The notes under the pieces were generated by a model that was given only the letters and a program-made list of their open reading frames with translations, made no database searches and was not told where the DNA came from. The position numbers were made by a program, and so were the translations under genes. 64,000 nucleotides of DNA from [Phialemoniopsis] sp. UDSM-2020 (Eukaryota; Ascomycota; Sordariomycetes; Thyridiales; Thyridiaceae): NCBI GenBank assembly GCA_018873225.1, contig JAEILZ010000002.1, positions 2,170,001 through 2,234,000 of the forward strand, in the 5' to 3' direction. Shown here piece by piece: positions 34,525 to 46,359 of this stretch (within the stretch, counting starts at the first letter, position 1; every line of letters starts with the position of its first letter).

Positions 34525-36381
34525 CTACTCTGCTGCGGACTCTTGAACTGCCAGGACGTGAGCTTCATCACCAGGTTCTCCGACGTGCAAGACCATGGCC
34601 AAGCCACTACCGAGATGTACTCCCATGTGGCAATGCAGCATCCACAGGCCCGGGTTATCTGCACGAAACCGAATAACCACATGTCCTCTCCTCGGTACAC
34701 TAACCGTGTCCTTTCGAATGGGTGACACGAGGTTCAAGCCGGCCGGGGGCGTGCCGTCCGTGAACGGGTCATAGCTGCCCCAACCGCCGCGGCCATCCGT
34801 CATGTACGAAGACAAGACGTAGAATGGATTGCCGTGTAGGTGAAATGGATGCGAACCGTCATCTAGGTTGTTGATAACCAGATCGACCCACGGTACAGAC
34901 TCGGAACTGCTCGGGATGAAGGGCACGAACTGATTATCGTCCCAGGCCGTTCTACTCAACGAAGCTATAGGTGGTGTCTGCGGGGCCCAAGACGTGTGAT
35001 TGATAAACCCTTTGGCCTCGTTATCGAATTTGACCAGTATCTGAGATTTGGCATACACCACAAATGTGAGTTGCGCTGCTATGGGTAGGGGAGAGGTCAT
35101 TGCTGTCTTGGCTGAAGTCAGGGCAGAAAGCTGCACAATACTGTGCAAATCCGACGAAGGATGGCAGTCAACCGGCTCTTCTCGATCCTCCTTTCGTATC
35201 GGGAAAGACTGATTAGGGTTCAGGGACGGGTTCGTATAGCCAAAGTTTCTGTTCCATGGTTAGCGATGTTCATGCGGTCGAACGGCGTCAAATACATACT
35301 CGGGGTCCAAGGCAACGAACAAATTGGTAGGCCCATCGTCTTGTGTGCTTTGAATAATCACATCGATTCGCTCCCCGGGATACAGCACGCCAACGCCGCC
35401 TCCGCCTGTTGCCGTGACAGGATGGCCACCGTCGACAGTGATCGGGGTCATCTTTGCCTTTGCCACCTGGAGACTGACTCCTGCGAGAGACCCCGTGTTG
35501 ATTATCCTCCACCGGGTCGGCTTGGAAATTCCATGCGGAGTCAACGCCAAGTCGGGGTATTCTGTCGAAGTGCACTCCACTGGTCGAGCGGGCACAGCAA
35601 GGCTGCAATCGAAGCGGCCCTTGCCGTTGATGATCATCGAATCAGGGACTGGCTCACGACCAAAGTGCTCATACCCGGAGTACCACGCTTGTGTCTCGTT
35701 CGCGGACGCATGAAACCAGTCACCAATCATGAACAGCATCTCTCCTTCATATTCGGGCGCCTGTGACTCACTCTGAGACTGCGGTTTATGAACTATCAGG
35801 CCCCCAAACAGTCCATCAGCTCGGTGACCCATGGCATGGCCGTGCCACCAAAAGGTCCCAGCCTCCTCGTCGCCGATTTTCACCCGATACGCGAAGCTTG
35901 CGCCGCGGGGGATCGGGCACTGGGTGATGCCAACAGCGCCATCCATAAGGTTTTGGCCGAGCAGCTTCAGTCCATGCCAGTGAAGCGAGATGGCCTCATC
36001 CTCGAGCCCATTGAAGACGTCGACGATGATCTCGTCGCCGGACCTTGCCTCTATCGTCGGTCCTGGAAATTGGCCATTGACCAGATACACCCGCTTCGTA
36101 ACCCCATCCGGGCGCCGGAAATTCGCAGTGATGTTCCATCTCAGTTTGATAGTCTTGCTGCTCCGATGAATGTGATCCTCGGGATGTAGAAGGATGCCGA
36201 TAGTCGGGTTGTGAGCCTGGGCATCGTTGAAGATAGCAGGCAGAGTGCCCCATCCACTCTTTACCCAGAACTCCCAGCTTTGTGGGGATGAGACAATGAG
36301 AACAAGGCCTGATGCAATGAGAATGAACAGTATGGCGACAAATGGCACAACAGAGGCTCGACTAAGGACTCTAGTCCCCAT
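34525..36381 (-). CDS. Laccase-like multicopper oxidase, membrane-anchored
   Basis: Two exons, complement(join(34525..35248, 35300..36381)), 601 residues. The frame is open further upstream to 36462, but only from TTG, so the ATG at 36381 is chosen. It gives an N-terminal hydrophobic segment (VVPFVAILFILIASGLVLIV) followed by a lumenal/extracellular body, a signal-anchor rather than a short cleavable signal. Copper motifs: SLHWHGLKL, FWWHGHAMGHRADGLFGG (second motif, HGH in place of the usual HSH), SHPFHLHGNPFYVL and LHCHMGVHLGSGLAMVL (type-1 Cys between two His). All four blocks are present, so it is likely active on phenols, metals or pigment precursors. It is not adjacent to a polyketide synthase here. 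Confidence 0.92.
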
Positions 36382-37278
36382 GATCTGATTCCACGGCTGA
36401 TATCCTGAACCGATTAGGGAGGCGATGAGGCACAGGACATACGTGCAGGTCTCTCTACACAATCCTCCCCGCGTACAAGCACGCCTCTGTGATATTGGGA
36501 CAATCCGATATGTAGACGAGTTTGCTTATCATTGCCGTAATCTAAGAAAAGCCCGGGCATTCGGAGTCAAAAGCTCGCACAAAGCACAAAAGGTCGCAAA
36601 CCAGGACCACCTTAGAATCTAGAACTCGGGACTGACTAACCGCAACAGGTTACCCGTCAGCTGCTTTGCTCTGCTGTGCCGCGGTGTCCCTGAGGGAATT
36701 GAGATCACCGGCTTGGTGTTTTATCCCGAAGAGGCAGCTAGCTGTGGTGGACCGGTGGGCATGTCTTGTCCACGATGCCCGTTGCCAAGGCGTGATTGGC
36801 TCCTGTCTTGGCGCCGAGCAAGGGTCCTCCCGACACAACGTCCACGGCCCGCACACGAGCACTTGCGGTTTCGCTGATGACTGACGGCTAACGCTTCTGT
36901 AATAGCTGTGCTCTGATAAGTCGGACCTGCACTTGGCCGAGAAATTGATCCCGCAAGGATGCTTGACACCCCGCATGCCAGGGCATGGCATCAAACTGCC
37001 GAACTGATTGGGTGGTCCTTCTAGAATGCAGCAGCTTCTCTGCAGGACACGATCCCACGTGCTACGAGCCTCAAGATTACCATGAAAATTGCTGCTGACG
37101 GGCGGGGAACATGCTGGTCGGCCCAGTCGGGCGGCACAGCGCCGTATGTAAAGAGCCTGGCTGCTGCCGATCTGCTATTGAGGTTGTTTCCAGATAGACA
37201 GCTGTACCTGCGATCTAGTCTATAGACTCGTCAAGAATATCGCAAGCCTCAGTCAGATCTTCCGTGGTGTCTAATATC
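36382..37278. other. Divergent intergenic region, no gene seen
   Basis: About 0.9 kb shared by the multicopper oxidase (minus) and phospholipase (plus) promoters. No credible frame; overlapping frames around 36650-36994 are low-complexity shadows. Confidence 0.5.
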
Positions 37279-39258
37279 ATGGCTGTCCTCTCCAAGCTCG
37301 CTTCGTACTCAGCCGTCGCCTCGGTCCTAGTCGGACTGGTCAATGCGGGCTCCCTTGCCGACATCGACCATGTCGTTCTCTTCATGCAAGGTTTGCATAT
37401 CCTGTGCTTGAGTTGCAGTCACTTGAGATATAATCACTGACATCAGATATAGAGAACCGTGCGTTTGACCACTACTTCGGCACCATGGCCGGTGTCCGTG
37501 GCTTCTCAGACCCCAACGTCCAGATGAATGGCGATCGGACTGTGTGGCAGCAGCAAGTCAACGACACCAATTACCTCAATCCATGGTACCTCAACTACCT
37601 GGGAGGTGACTGGCTCAATGCCACCCAGTGCATGAATGCTGGGAGCAACGGCTGGAATGCCAACCAGATGGCGATGAACCACGGTGCTAACGATCTCTGG
37701 GCCATCAAGAACACGCCGTGGAGCTGGGGTCACTTCCGCAGGAGTGACATTCCGGTGCACTTTGATATTGCAGAGTCGTGGACGATTGGTGATATGTACC
37801 AGGTGAGAGCCACTTTGCCTCATAATAGACTTTCACATTGCTTACCATGTAAAGGAATCCGTGATCGCCTCCACCAACCCCAACAGAGTCACCTGGGTCT
37901 CTGGCAGTATCAATGTCCCCGGCTCTCCTCAGGACAAGTCCGAAGGCGGGTACCCGTACATTGACAACAACGAGACGCCCGGCTGCGACAAGGACGGCAT
38001 CAACTGCTACCCACTCAAATGGAAGACCGCCGGTGAGATCTACACCGAGCAGAATGTCACCTGGCAGGTGTACCAGGACGCCGACAACTTTGACGACAAC
38101 CCGTACGCCTGGTTTGGCCAGTTCCAGACTGCCGCCAAGGGCTCCGACATGCACAACCGTGGCATTGAGGGTCTTACCATCGACACTTTTTACCAGCAGG
38201 CTGCCAACGGTACTTTACCTGCTGTTTCGTACATCGTTGGCCCCGCCCAGCTCTCCGAGCACCCGCAGTACTCTCCCCGCGACGGTGTCTGGCTGCAAAA
38301 GAAGATCGTCGAGGCCGTCATGAATTCCCCTGCCTACGATCGCACCGCCCTCATCATCTCGTACGACGAGACCGGCGGCTTCGGCGACCACGTCACGCCG
38401 TACCATGCACCCGACGGTACTCCCGGCGAGTGGCTCGAGGACCCCTGGTCCGGCCAGGGCCGCGTGCCCACGGGCCCCGGTTTCCGTGTTCCCTTCTTCA
38501 TCGTCTCGCCCTGGACCCGTGGCGGCAAGGTCTTCACCGAGCACGCCGACCACAACTCGCAGCTGCTGTTCATCGAGAAGTGGCAAGAAGCCAAGGGCCG
38601 CGATGTCAAGACCGATGAGATGCCCGCGTGGCGCCGCGAGCACATGTCGGACCTCGTCGCCGCCTTTGACTTTGAGAACCCTGACCTCAGCCTGCCGCAG
38701 CTGTCCTACGCCGTCCCGCCCCACGAGACCAACGGAAAGCTCGACGGCGCCGCGTACTGCAGCTCCAAGTATCCTGATCAGCGCCCGCCGGTCCCGTACT
38801 CGGGCAACCCGGCCGCTATCGAAGACGTTTCCAGCTTGTCAGAGGAGGGCTTCAAGGAGGCACGCGGTATGCTCACCGAGGGCCGCTACCTCGTCTTTGA
38901 GTCTGGCTCCGTTGCCTTGACCAACCCAGGCACCAACCAGACTGCCCGCGCAGTGACCTCGACGGCCACTCAGAAGCACGATGACACGGCGCAGCGCTGG
39001 GTCGCGCACGCAGAGGAGATTGGCGGGGACATGTTCCGCGTCAGCAGCGCCCTGGACGGCAAGTGGCTCGCACCCAACGGCAAGATGGTGTCGGACAAGA
39101 GCAAGGCCGGCAGCTTCCAGGTCGCCTACGCCCCGAGCAAAGGCTACTCGCTCAAGAGTAGGTGCGGCCTGTGGCTGGCTGCTGGGCAGGACGGCAACAT
39201 TGCGTGGACCAAGGAGGAGGCTCACTGGAAGGCCTTTAGTGTCACGTACAAGAACTAG
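37279..39258 (+). CDS. Secreted phospholipase C / phosphoesterase family protein
   Basis: Phosphoesterase (PF04185-type) related to non-haemolytic phospholipase C and acid phosphatase AcpA. Three exons: join(37279..37390, 37453..37802, 37855..39258), 621 residues. Signal peptide MAVLSKLASYSAVASVLVGL. Family motifs: DHVVLFMQENRAFDHYFGTM (nucleophile/metal loop), the GNDLWAIKNTPWSWGHFRRS-like block, ALIISYDETGGFGDHVTPY (metal ligands Asp, Glu, His), FRVPFFIVSPWTRGG and EHADHNSQLLFIEKW. Residues beyond about 480 form the small C-terminal beta domain repeated in PLC proteins (RYLVFESGSVALTNPG; SLKSRCGLWLAAG). Likely extracellular, releasing phosphate from phospholipids or organic phosphate. No regulatory motif assigned. 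Confidence 0.93.
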
Positions 39259-39769
39259 AAGCGAACAGAAAAAGTAGATTATTATGTAGATGGGAGAGGC
39301 GCGCGTGGGAAAAACGCGTAGACGATGCATCACTAGCAGTCAATCAATCATTTACACGGGTAGGTCCGCTTGATGACCCACCAAAGCTGGGGATCACTTT
39401 ACATTCGGGCCCCAAAGTATCCATGGCCATGGTGAAAGAATGGTTTCCACGTTCCAACTTGCCCAGATCGGGTGCAATCGATGAGTCCCTGCGTCAGGGG
39501 CGTACGTGGGGTTGGGCGATCTCTTGGTTGGCAGGCGTACCGAGAATGTCACCATCATCAGTATGATGTCATGAACCGGGAGCTCCAATCGCAACAAAAA
39601 CGGGAAGCTCACCCCAAAGCTCCAAAGCTACCCTTTCACATTCAAATGAACATACGAAATCATTGACTGCAGGAAAATAACTGGATTACTCTTTGATCGA
39701 CCAGATATCAATCAACTCTGCTATTTCATATATACTCCTTGCCAAAACTCCCTGCACGCAACCTACATC
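39259..39769. other. Intergenic, no gene seen
   Basis: 3' flank of the phospholipase and promoter of the small mitochondrial-type gene; nothing recognised. Confidence 0.5.
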
Positions 39770-40261
39770 ATGCAGCGCCTTTACTTCAGACTACCTACGA
39801 GCCTCTTCGCACATCTGCGATTCTCCCGCCCAGCTCTCCAGCCCATCCCAATCCGCGCATTCGGCAGCGAGCGCTCCTCACCCAAAGCCGCCGAGAAGGC
39901 CTCCGCACAATCAGGCGGCTCCCGCTCCAAAGAGGCCGTCGAGAACAACGCCGTTGAGACAGGCACCGGCCCACAAGGAGGCGCCGTCCCAGACGGCCTG
40001 GCGACCGGTGACGCGCGCGGCCGCACCGGCGGCGGCGAGGCCCTCAACAGCTCCGAGCACGCGCCGCCGCGGCCCAAGATCTTCAACTCGAAGGTCTCGA
40101 TCGACAAGAAGCAGGACATGACCGAGGAGCAGCAGGCCGAGGTGGACGCGCACAACCGCGACTTTGAGAAGAAGCACGACAGGGCCTCCGAGGCGGCGGA
40201 GGACAAGGTGGACAAGAAGTTCTGGTCAGGTGGCGGTAGTAGGTCGCAGGAGAAGATGTGA
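39770..40261 (+). CDS. Small, probably mitochondrial, hypothetical protein
   Basis: 163 residues, no intron, ATG at 39770 in good context. The first 30 residues are rich in Arg, Leu, Phe and Ser without acids (MQRLYFRLPTSLFAHLRFSR), a classical mitochondrial presequence with a probable cleavage near residue 30 (IRAFGSE). The remainder is hydrophilic and charged (Gly/Ser/Ala then a Lys/Glu-rich helical C-terminus) and probably disordered. Comparable short proteins are widespread in filamentous ascomycetes without assigned function, as far as I recall. No domain recognised. Confidence 0.75.
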   Translation: MQRLYFRLPTSLFAHLRFSRPALQPIPIRAFGSERSSPKAAEKASAQSGGSRSKEAVENNAVETGTGPQGGAVPDGLATGDARGRTGGGEALNSSEHAPPRPKIFNSKVSIDKKQDMTEEQQAEVDAHNRDFEKKHDRASEAAEDKVDKKFWSGGGSRSQEKM

Positions 40262-40726
40262 GGATATGCGAGGCCGCTACAAGATGCTTGTCACGGAGTG
40301 GACACGCAGTGGAGGAAGGTATACATATCAAGAGACCTTGGGATGTGAGCAAGCTATCTCGTCTTTCTAGGCCATTTACAGTCACAATACGCGGTGTATG
40401 TACACAGCTGCTCATCCCGCTGGAACGTGGGCGCAAGTCCTTGTCAGGATGTTGGTTTCGAGATACTGCCCACATAACCCGCGATCAACGAAGCCTTCAC
40501 TTAGACATTGCGAATAAAAGGGTGAGACAAGAAAGGTGCACGTTACGAAGCTACCATGCATCTATGAGCCAGCCATGTATCGTCATTTTTCAGCCCCCAA
40601 GTAAAGTCTTCCCGCCAGCTCTACCACATAGTGTTAAGCCCATGAATCAAAGTCACCACGTACATACGCCTTGTGATCGTCTTTATTTGCGCTATTGGTC
40701 TAGTCTCTCTGAGCCTCCCTCTCCTA
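40262..40726. other. Convergent 3' region
   Basis: Between the mitochondrial-type gene and the helicase pseudogene stop. No frame of interest. Confidence 0.5.
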
Positions 40727-40870
40727 TCAAGTAGATAGGACGCTAAATGCCTCAGGGCCGCCACCGCGTCCACCGCCATGGCCACGGGATCGTATATCCC
40801 TCGTAACGTGCTGTGCGTACTGAGAATATGCGGAGGTAGTGTTGCCGGGAGGTCTCATGAAAACATCGTT

Positions 40871-40965
40871 GTCAGCAGGAGCGTTGGTGCCCCAGCCATT
40901 GTTGTCAGTAGAAGCGTTGGTACCCCAGCCATTGTTGTCGGCAGAAGCGTTGCTGCCAGCATCCC
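40871..40965 (-). repeat. 33-bp tandem repeat (DNNGWGTNA units)
   Basis: Three near-identical 33-bp units in the 3' end of the helicase pseudogene, encoding 11-residue Asn/Gly/Trp units (ADNNGWGTNAS). The reading frame is preserved between copies. Confidence 0.7.
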
Positions 40966-41097
40966 AGGTGCCGTTGCCAGAGGAGGCGGTCGTGTCAGCC
41001 TTGCGTTTCGGAATAGGTATGCGAGGCTTGTTCTTGACGCTCGGAGATTTACCAGAATCAGCAACTGTGGGAATGGGCTGAGAAGAAGTAGCAGGCT

Positions 41098-41360
41098 CCG
41101 AGCTTGGAGCAGGCGTGCCAAACGAGTTCTCAACGTTCTGTGATTGTCCAGCGCCAGCGATTTTGAGCTGAGAAGAAGTAGGAATCTCCGAGCTTGAAGT
41201 AGGCGTGCCAGACGCGTTCTCAACGTTCTGTGACTTCCCAGCGCCAGCGACCTTGAGCTTGGGAGACTCGGATGGAGCAGGCTCTGAGCTTGGAGCAGGA
41301 GTGCCAGACGCGTTCTCAACGTTCTGTGGTTGACCAAGACCAGCTACCTTGAGCTTAAGA
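41098..41360 (-). repeat. Three ~95-bp tandem repeats (NVENASGTPAPSSE units)
   Basis: Imperfect direct repeats with a shared core GTTCTCAACGTTCTGTG, seen at about 41126, 41214 and 41311. They encode Ser/Pro-rich linker units in the helicase pseudogene C-terminus. Confidence 0.7.
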
Positions 41361-44300
41361 GGCTGAGAAGCAGTAGAAACCTCCGAGGTACGAGCCTCAG
41401 AAGATGGGGCAGGCGTGTCCGATTTGAATGCTGACTTGTGCTGCGGTGCATCCATGAGGAAATCAACTTCATCGCTAGCAGACTGGATGCCGTCCTGAAC
41501 ATTCTTAGGAGTTTCATGATCATCGGTCGAGGTCGTGTGCTCGTCAGGATCGACCAGACCCGAGGGGTGTCCCTCAGGCAAGGTTTGGAGCTCTGGCCAG
41601 TCGTACTTCTTCGCATGGAGAACACGGTCGTTCTGCTTGAACCACTGCAGTACAGCGAAAAGCTTGTCAGTCTTTACTTGAACCTTGACACCCTCGTCAT
41701 TCTCGACTTCTTGGGACTCATGCTCCCCACACACATTGATGTCTCCCACGACAAAGTTGAAATCAATGTGTCGAGTGAGTCCAACACACAGACGGCGAGC
41801 ATCAGCAGTGAAACCCGGGCCCGACTCGGCCGTGACGGACGTGACTAGGAACACGATCCTACCTTCGGAACCCTGGAAGGAGTCGACAGTGTCGACATGA
41901 ATCAGTTCGAGACCGGTTTGGCGAAGTTTCTTCTCGAGGTAAGCCTTCATGCCACGATAAGGTGACATGATGAGCACGTCGGTCTGCGTTACGGAACAGT
42001 ACTGCATCAGAAGCTTGATCATGCGGATGGTAGCGACCGCATGATCGTCGTTGAACTTCGAGCCGAAGTCATCTGTCTGGCAGCAGGCATCACCGACATT
42101 GATGAACACAGGTAGGATCTTCTCTGGGAGCTGGGACTTGACCTCTGGGAAGCTCTTGACAACAAAGTTTTCAATGCTGTGGGCGACAGGGAACTTGTCA
42201 ATAGGCGCACCATACGAAAAGGTATCGTAGTCGGCATAGAAACAAGCCTGTGCGGGATCAAAGCCGCCTGGTACGATACAGTACTGTTCATCTAGTCGAA
42301 CACAAGGCCAGCGAATGGCGATGATACGTTCGAGAAGCGAAAGCTTAACGTTCTTCGCCAATGCGATTGGCAAAGTCGCCGGATAGCTTCTCTTTTTCAG
42401 AGGGAACGGTAGTGGGAAGTTGGCGGTAATCGCCGGCGAGAATGATGGACTTGCCTGGCCCAATGTTGTGCCCAATAGCGATCAAAGCATCGGCCTGGGA
42501 CATGGCACCCGCCTCATCAAGTACCGTGCATTGTACGAGCTGCTTGAACTTCTTGTAGATCTTGTCTGTGGAGTGAAAGGGTGTTGCATATATATATATC
42601 GATGTCTGCACCGAAGATCACAAGCTTCATGAACCTGGTGATCATCTGATGAAGACAGTCTTTGCATTCATCGGCTCGTCCTCCTCGTCCTCCTCAGGAG
42701 GAGCATCTCCAGGTGCTCCTGCTGCGTTGGGATCGCGTTCTGAGCCTCCTCACATGTAGTAACCCGGGCAGCGACATCAAAGAGCAACTGACGGAACTGG
42801 ATCTCTTCAGGCTTCTCGTCGAAGAAGGTTTGGCGAACATTGCTCAGCCGCTTTAGTAAGGCTGCATCTTCCTCACCCGCGAACTTGGGGTGACCACGAA
42901 TGGTGGGTACAGACTCAACGACAGAATCTTCGATCTTGTGTGGAGCGGCATTGTAGAAGTCCTTGTCAATCTTGTCGGTCTTCACAGCTTCGATGATAGC
43001 CATCCGCTCACGACGCGGGTTGTATCCTCGAAGAATCAGCGACATTGCCAGCGGTGCTGACTCTTGCTCTTTGTCAGATGAGGCGTCATTGATTCAATCA
43101 ACGTGACGCTTCGTGAATTTGACAACCCGTTGGTGGATGTTGTTGGTTGCCACATGCGTCGGTGCACAGCACATAATAGGCAACCGGGGACCCAGATGGT
43201 GTAACTTGCAAAAATTGCTCAACACGTGCACGAGTCTTCTCGGTGAGGCCGCTCAAGACTTGTTCAACGAGACCTCCGGTCTCTGGATTGACATCGAGGT
43301 AACTCGAACGCGGAGTGATGTCATTGCCAGGTGTCCATGCGGGGATGAGGCTTTGAAGACCACTCCGACGAGAATGTCTCGAAGAACAGCTTTGGGTGGC
43401 TCCGCACGATCATGTCGCTCCTGAAGAAGAGCCAAGACTTGAGGGTCTGGCTGCACTATGTCGTGCATCTCGTCCGTGTCGGCCTTCTTCTTGCGAGATT
43501 TGCCAGAGCCAGATCGACCGGTCGGGATTAGGCTTGAGAACGCCGCGAACTGCCGCTTGCTGTTTGTGGCACCAGGGTCAAAGCGAAGGTAGGCAGTGAT
43601 AGAGTTCGCGTTCCGGCCGAACTCGTTGCCAACGTCCTGGGCCAATTCCATGTGCTCCAGGGCGCTACCAAGCGGGACGCGTAGCGGATAGAGATTGCGA
43701 TTGCTCTCGTCGTCGCGCGAAAATCTTGGGATGTTCGCGTTTGGGACGTACTGTGCATGAAAATAGCCGCGATCCCGCAAAAATGCAGAAGGGTCTTTTT
43801 TTATGCCCCGGCACTCCTCGAAGCAGAAGCCCAGGCCGGCACCGTTTCTCAAGAGACGATTGAACACGAGCGAAATTGCCGCTTTCTACAAGGAAATTGT
43901 CAGTGTTTGCACATCATGCAGGACAATCAGAGTGCAGAACGTACCCGTTCGTTGGGTAACTGAACGATAGCAATGAAGCTATACCGACCATCGGCCACAA
44001 GCCCTGCTTCGGTCTCCTAGGTCCGAAGAAGGATTGCCTGTATGAGCACATCGAGGGAGGTCTGAACGACAGCCTGGGTGTAGACTGTGGCACAGACAGA
44101 CCAAGACTCAAAATGCACGGTATGAAACGGTTGGTCCTTCAGCAGGTCAGAATGATTCTGCCGGAAGGTAGTAATCTGCTTCGCCATCTTCTTGATGTCC
44201 CAGGCACTAGGGGTAAAGGTCAGCATTATTGATCAAGCTCTTGGGTGCAGATAAAACACACTTGGCGACGCCATATGGCATGTGCTTCTGCATGCCGCGA

Positions 44301-44984
44301 AACTTATCAGGAAGAGCCATGATGCGGTCCTTCTGTGCAAACTTGTCGCCACAAATGAGAATGGTGCACTCAGTTCTGATTAAGGAATTGCCAAATGGTA
44401 GTCTAGGTATCTTGGTTGTTGACTAGTTTGTCAACATACTTGTTCGTACCTTCAAAAGGAGTAGGAAAGTTCCGAATGACAGGAAAGCAGGCGGGCTTCT
44501 TCTTGATCTTGATGAAGTAGGCGTGAGCAGTGCCAAGCACCTTTTTAGCGTCTTCGACATGCTCCTCAGGTGAGTCGAGTGTAAATTGGTCAGGGAGGAA
44601 ATGAGTCTGGATCTTGACGGTGTTCGATTGACTTCCGAGATTGACATCTTGGTAGACAGCGCTAGTTTTAGCCTTCGTAGTGAGGGTCAAGACAAGCGCC
44701 ATGTACCACTGTTAGTGATTACTGCCAGGTGACCGACAGACCAAGTCGAAGTTTTCTTGCCAGGACTTGTGGCATATATATACGACAGAGTGAGAACTGC
44801 CAGGTGAGATTTAGGTGAGAAACGGCTCAAAAGTATAGTGCAAAAGAGCAGGTGGGAGGTGGGGTTGAAAAGAAATATTAAGATCGAGGTAATGAGGAAG
44901 AAGGTGAGGGAAGGTTGAGAAGTAAATTCCTAGCTTTGAAGAATGCAGAGGCTTCTTACCCTACTATCAGGTTCGCAGTCATTC

Positions 44985-45070
44985 TAAGGCGGTGGTGTGA
45001 CCCCTATCCTGCAAGCTAAGATGACGAGGCCTATGATTGTAAGCTGATGCTCTTGTTTCGCTGAATTGGT
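44985..45070. repeat. Upstream-block repeat, copy 1
   Basis: Matches 46360-46440 in the same orientation with interruptions: shared words include GATGACGAGGCC, AAGCTGATGCTC and a shared ACCCCTA. It lies upstream of the helicase pseudogene start. Confidence 0.6.
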
Positions 45071-45099
45071 GAGTCACGCGCCAAACATGAAATCAAGTT

Positions 45100-45860
45100 G
45101 CGAAGCAAGCAAGATGACCAAGCCGAAGACTGGATCTGCCATCACAACGGCAAATTGTTCTGTATCCACAGGGAAGTACAATACAGTCAAAATCCGCGGA
45201 GGCCACATCCAGGAACTCGTGACCGGAAGGCGAGCCAATTGTCTGCAGGGGCATCTGGGCGCCGCTCGTCGAAACAGACCTGGAAGTCGTCAGAGGTCTG
45301 GACGACCACGTTGGCTTGATTGCCAGCAGCATGAGGGACTAGGTCGTGATCCCATGGGCATTTCGCGTCGATCTCGCACCACGTAACATAGGTGTTGTCG
45401 AAGGCCATTTGGACGAAGTGTTTGACATTGCCAAGGTGCCGACCGCGAAAGTTCTGCACGAAACGGATCTGGTTGGACTCAACTTGGACCTTGAAAGGGA
45501 GATGTTCGTGAACGGCGAGCTGATCAGGGCTTCCGAGTGGAGGGATGGTGCCTACACGGCGGCCGTCTGCGCGATAAATGTCGTGAAGAACTCAAGCGAG
45601 CCTTGTGGCATGCGACGTGCTGCAGTCCACATCCAGTGGGCTTGTTCATCGGGGCGTGCGATGCCGATGATCATTTTCAGCACATCTAGGGCGAGATTGG
45701 GGATGGCGTCGTCGATCTTGATGATAGGGATGACTTGGGTGACCGTAAGATTGGGCAGAGTTTGGTTTCGAAGGCGCTCAGGGGCTGGGTACGTGTGGTC
45801 TCCCTCCGGGACGAGATGCTGTGAAATTCGAACCCTATCAGCCGGAATGAGTGGTGACTG
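45100..45860 (-). pseudogene. Relic of an unknown gene
   Basis: Minus-strand coding remnant. One frame reads from about 45850 through QTLPNLTVTQVIPIIKIDD and continues as helical, protein-like text (MWTAARRMPQGSLEFFTTFI) until a stop near 45565. The adjacent frame continues with protein-like sequence (VQNFRGRHLGNVKHFVQMAF; DAKCPWDHDLVPHAAGNQ) to a stop near 45187. A single-base frame change joins them. Family not recognised. It may continue the exon that follows the GC-type intron of the repeat-protein fragment at 45880-46185. Confidence 0.45.
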
Positions 45861-45879
45861 AGCTATTCATCACAACGTC

Positions 45880-46185
45880 AGTATCAATTCAGATAAGTGC
45901 AAGGATATTGAGGACTTGCACCACAAAGTCGATGGTGATGTTGCTGCCGGTGGGGCGCAGCGAGGGTGCCTTTGTCCCGAAGGACAGACTGGCCACCACC
46001 CGGCAGGATAGTGGTGCCGCCGGGAGAAAATCCGGGCAGAAGACGAGTGTGCTGCTCCAGGGGCCAGGGGAGGGGACGCCTGCCACCGCATCACTGAACG
46101 TCCTTCTTCCCTTTAAGGACCCTTTTCTTCCCCCATCAACGGCGTCAGTATCAGAAGGTTGCCTATGTGGAGGGAAATTCAACAA
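45880..46185 (-). pseudogene. Fragment A of the hexapeptide-repeat family
   Basis: Translates as SPGGTTILPGGGQSVLRDKG then TLAAPTGSNITIDFVV, directly paralogous to locus B at 47150-47270 (GPGGTTVLPGGGQFVLRDEG...SITIGFVV). The segment after FVV is an intron-like GCAAGT donor at the same position as in the intact copy. There is no preserved start: upstream codons are not PGG-type. Confidence 0.6.
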
Positions 46186-46359
46186 TACAAGCGAGAGAAA
46201 GAGAGGGGGGAAGTTGATAGAGAGTCTGTGAGTGAAAAAGTGGTGAAGATAAGGTCGGACGTCCAGGTGGTGGGATTGGAATTCAGAATGAACTGACTGG
46301 AGAAAAAAGGTCGAAGGTGAGGGTTAGCTCAGACATACTTGGTATCTTGCTTCAAAATT

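Larger units (their letters stand above)
40727..44702 (-). pseudogene. Decayed SF1 (Upf1-like) helicase
   Basis: Long minus-strand gene with recognisable introns (44376-44439, 44207-44261, 43886-43944) and helicase motifs, but repeatedly broken. Motif Ia APTHVATNN-like text (THVATNNIHQRVV, near 43130), motif II VLDEAGAMSQ, motif III LAGDYRQLP, motif V VDSFQGSEGRIVFLVTS and motif VI CVGLTRH are present. The P-loop (motif I) expected just before 43150 is missing; only GSPVAYYVLC remains. Lesions: in-frame TAG at 44017-44019 and TGA at 43094-43096, and frame changes near 43340, 42735, 42640 (next to a TA run) and 42355. The C-terminal 580-codon part is still open and includes Ser/Pro tandem repeats and an RGG-type end. 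An assembly-error origin cannot account for the missing P-loop together with several stops. Confidence 0.8.
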
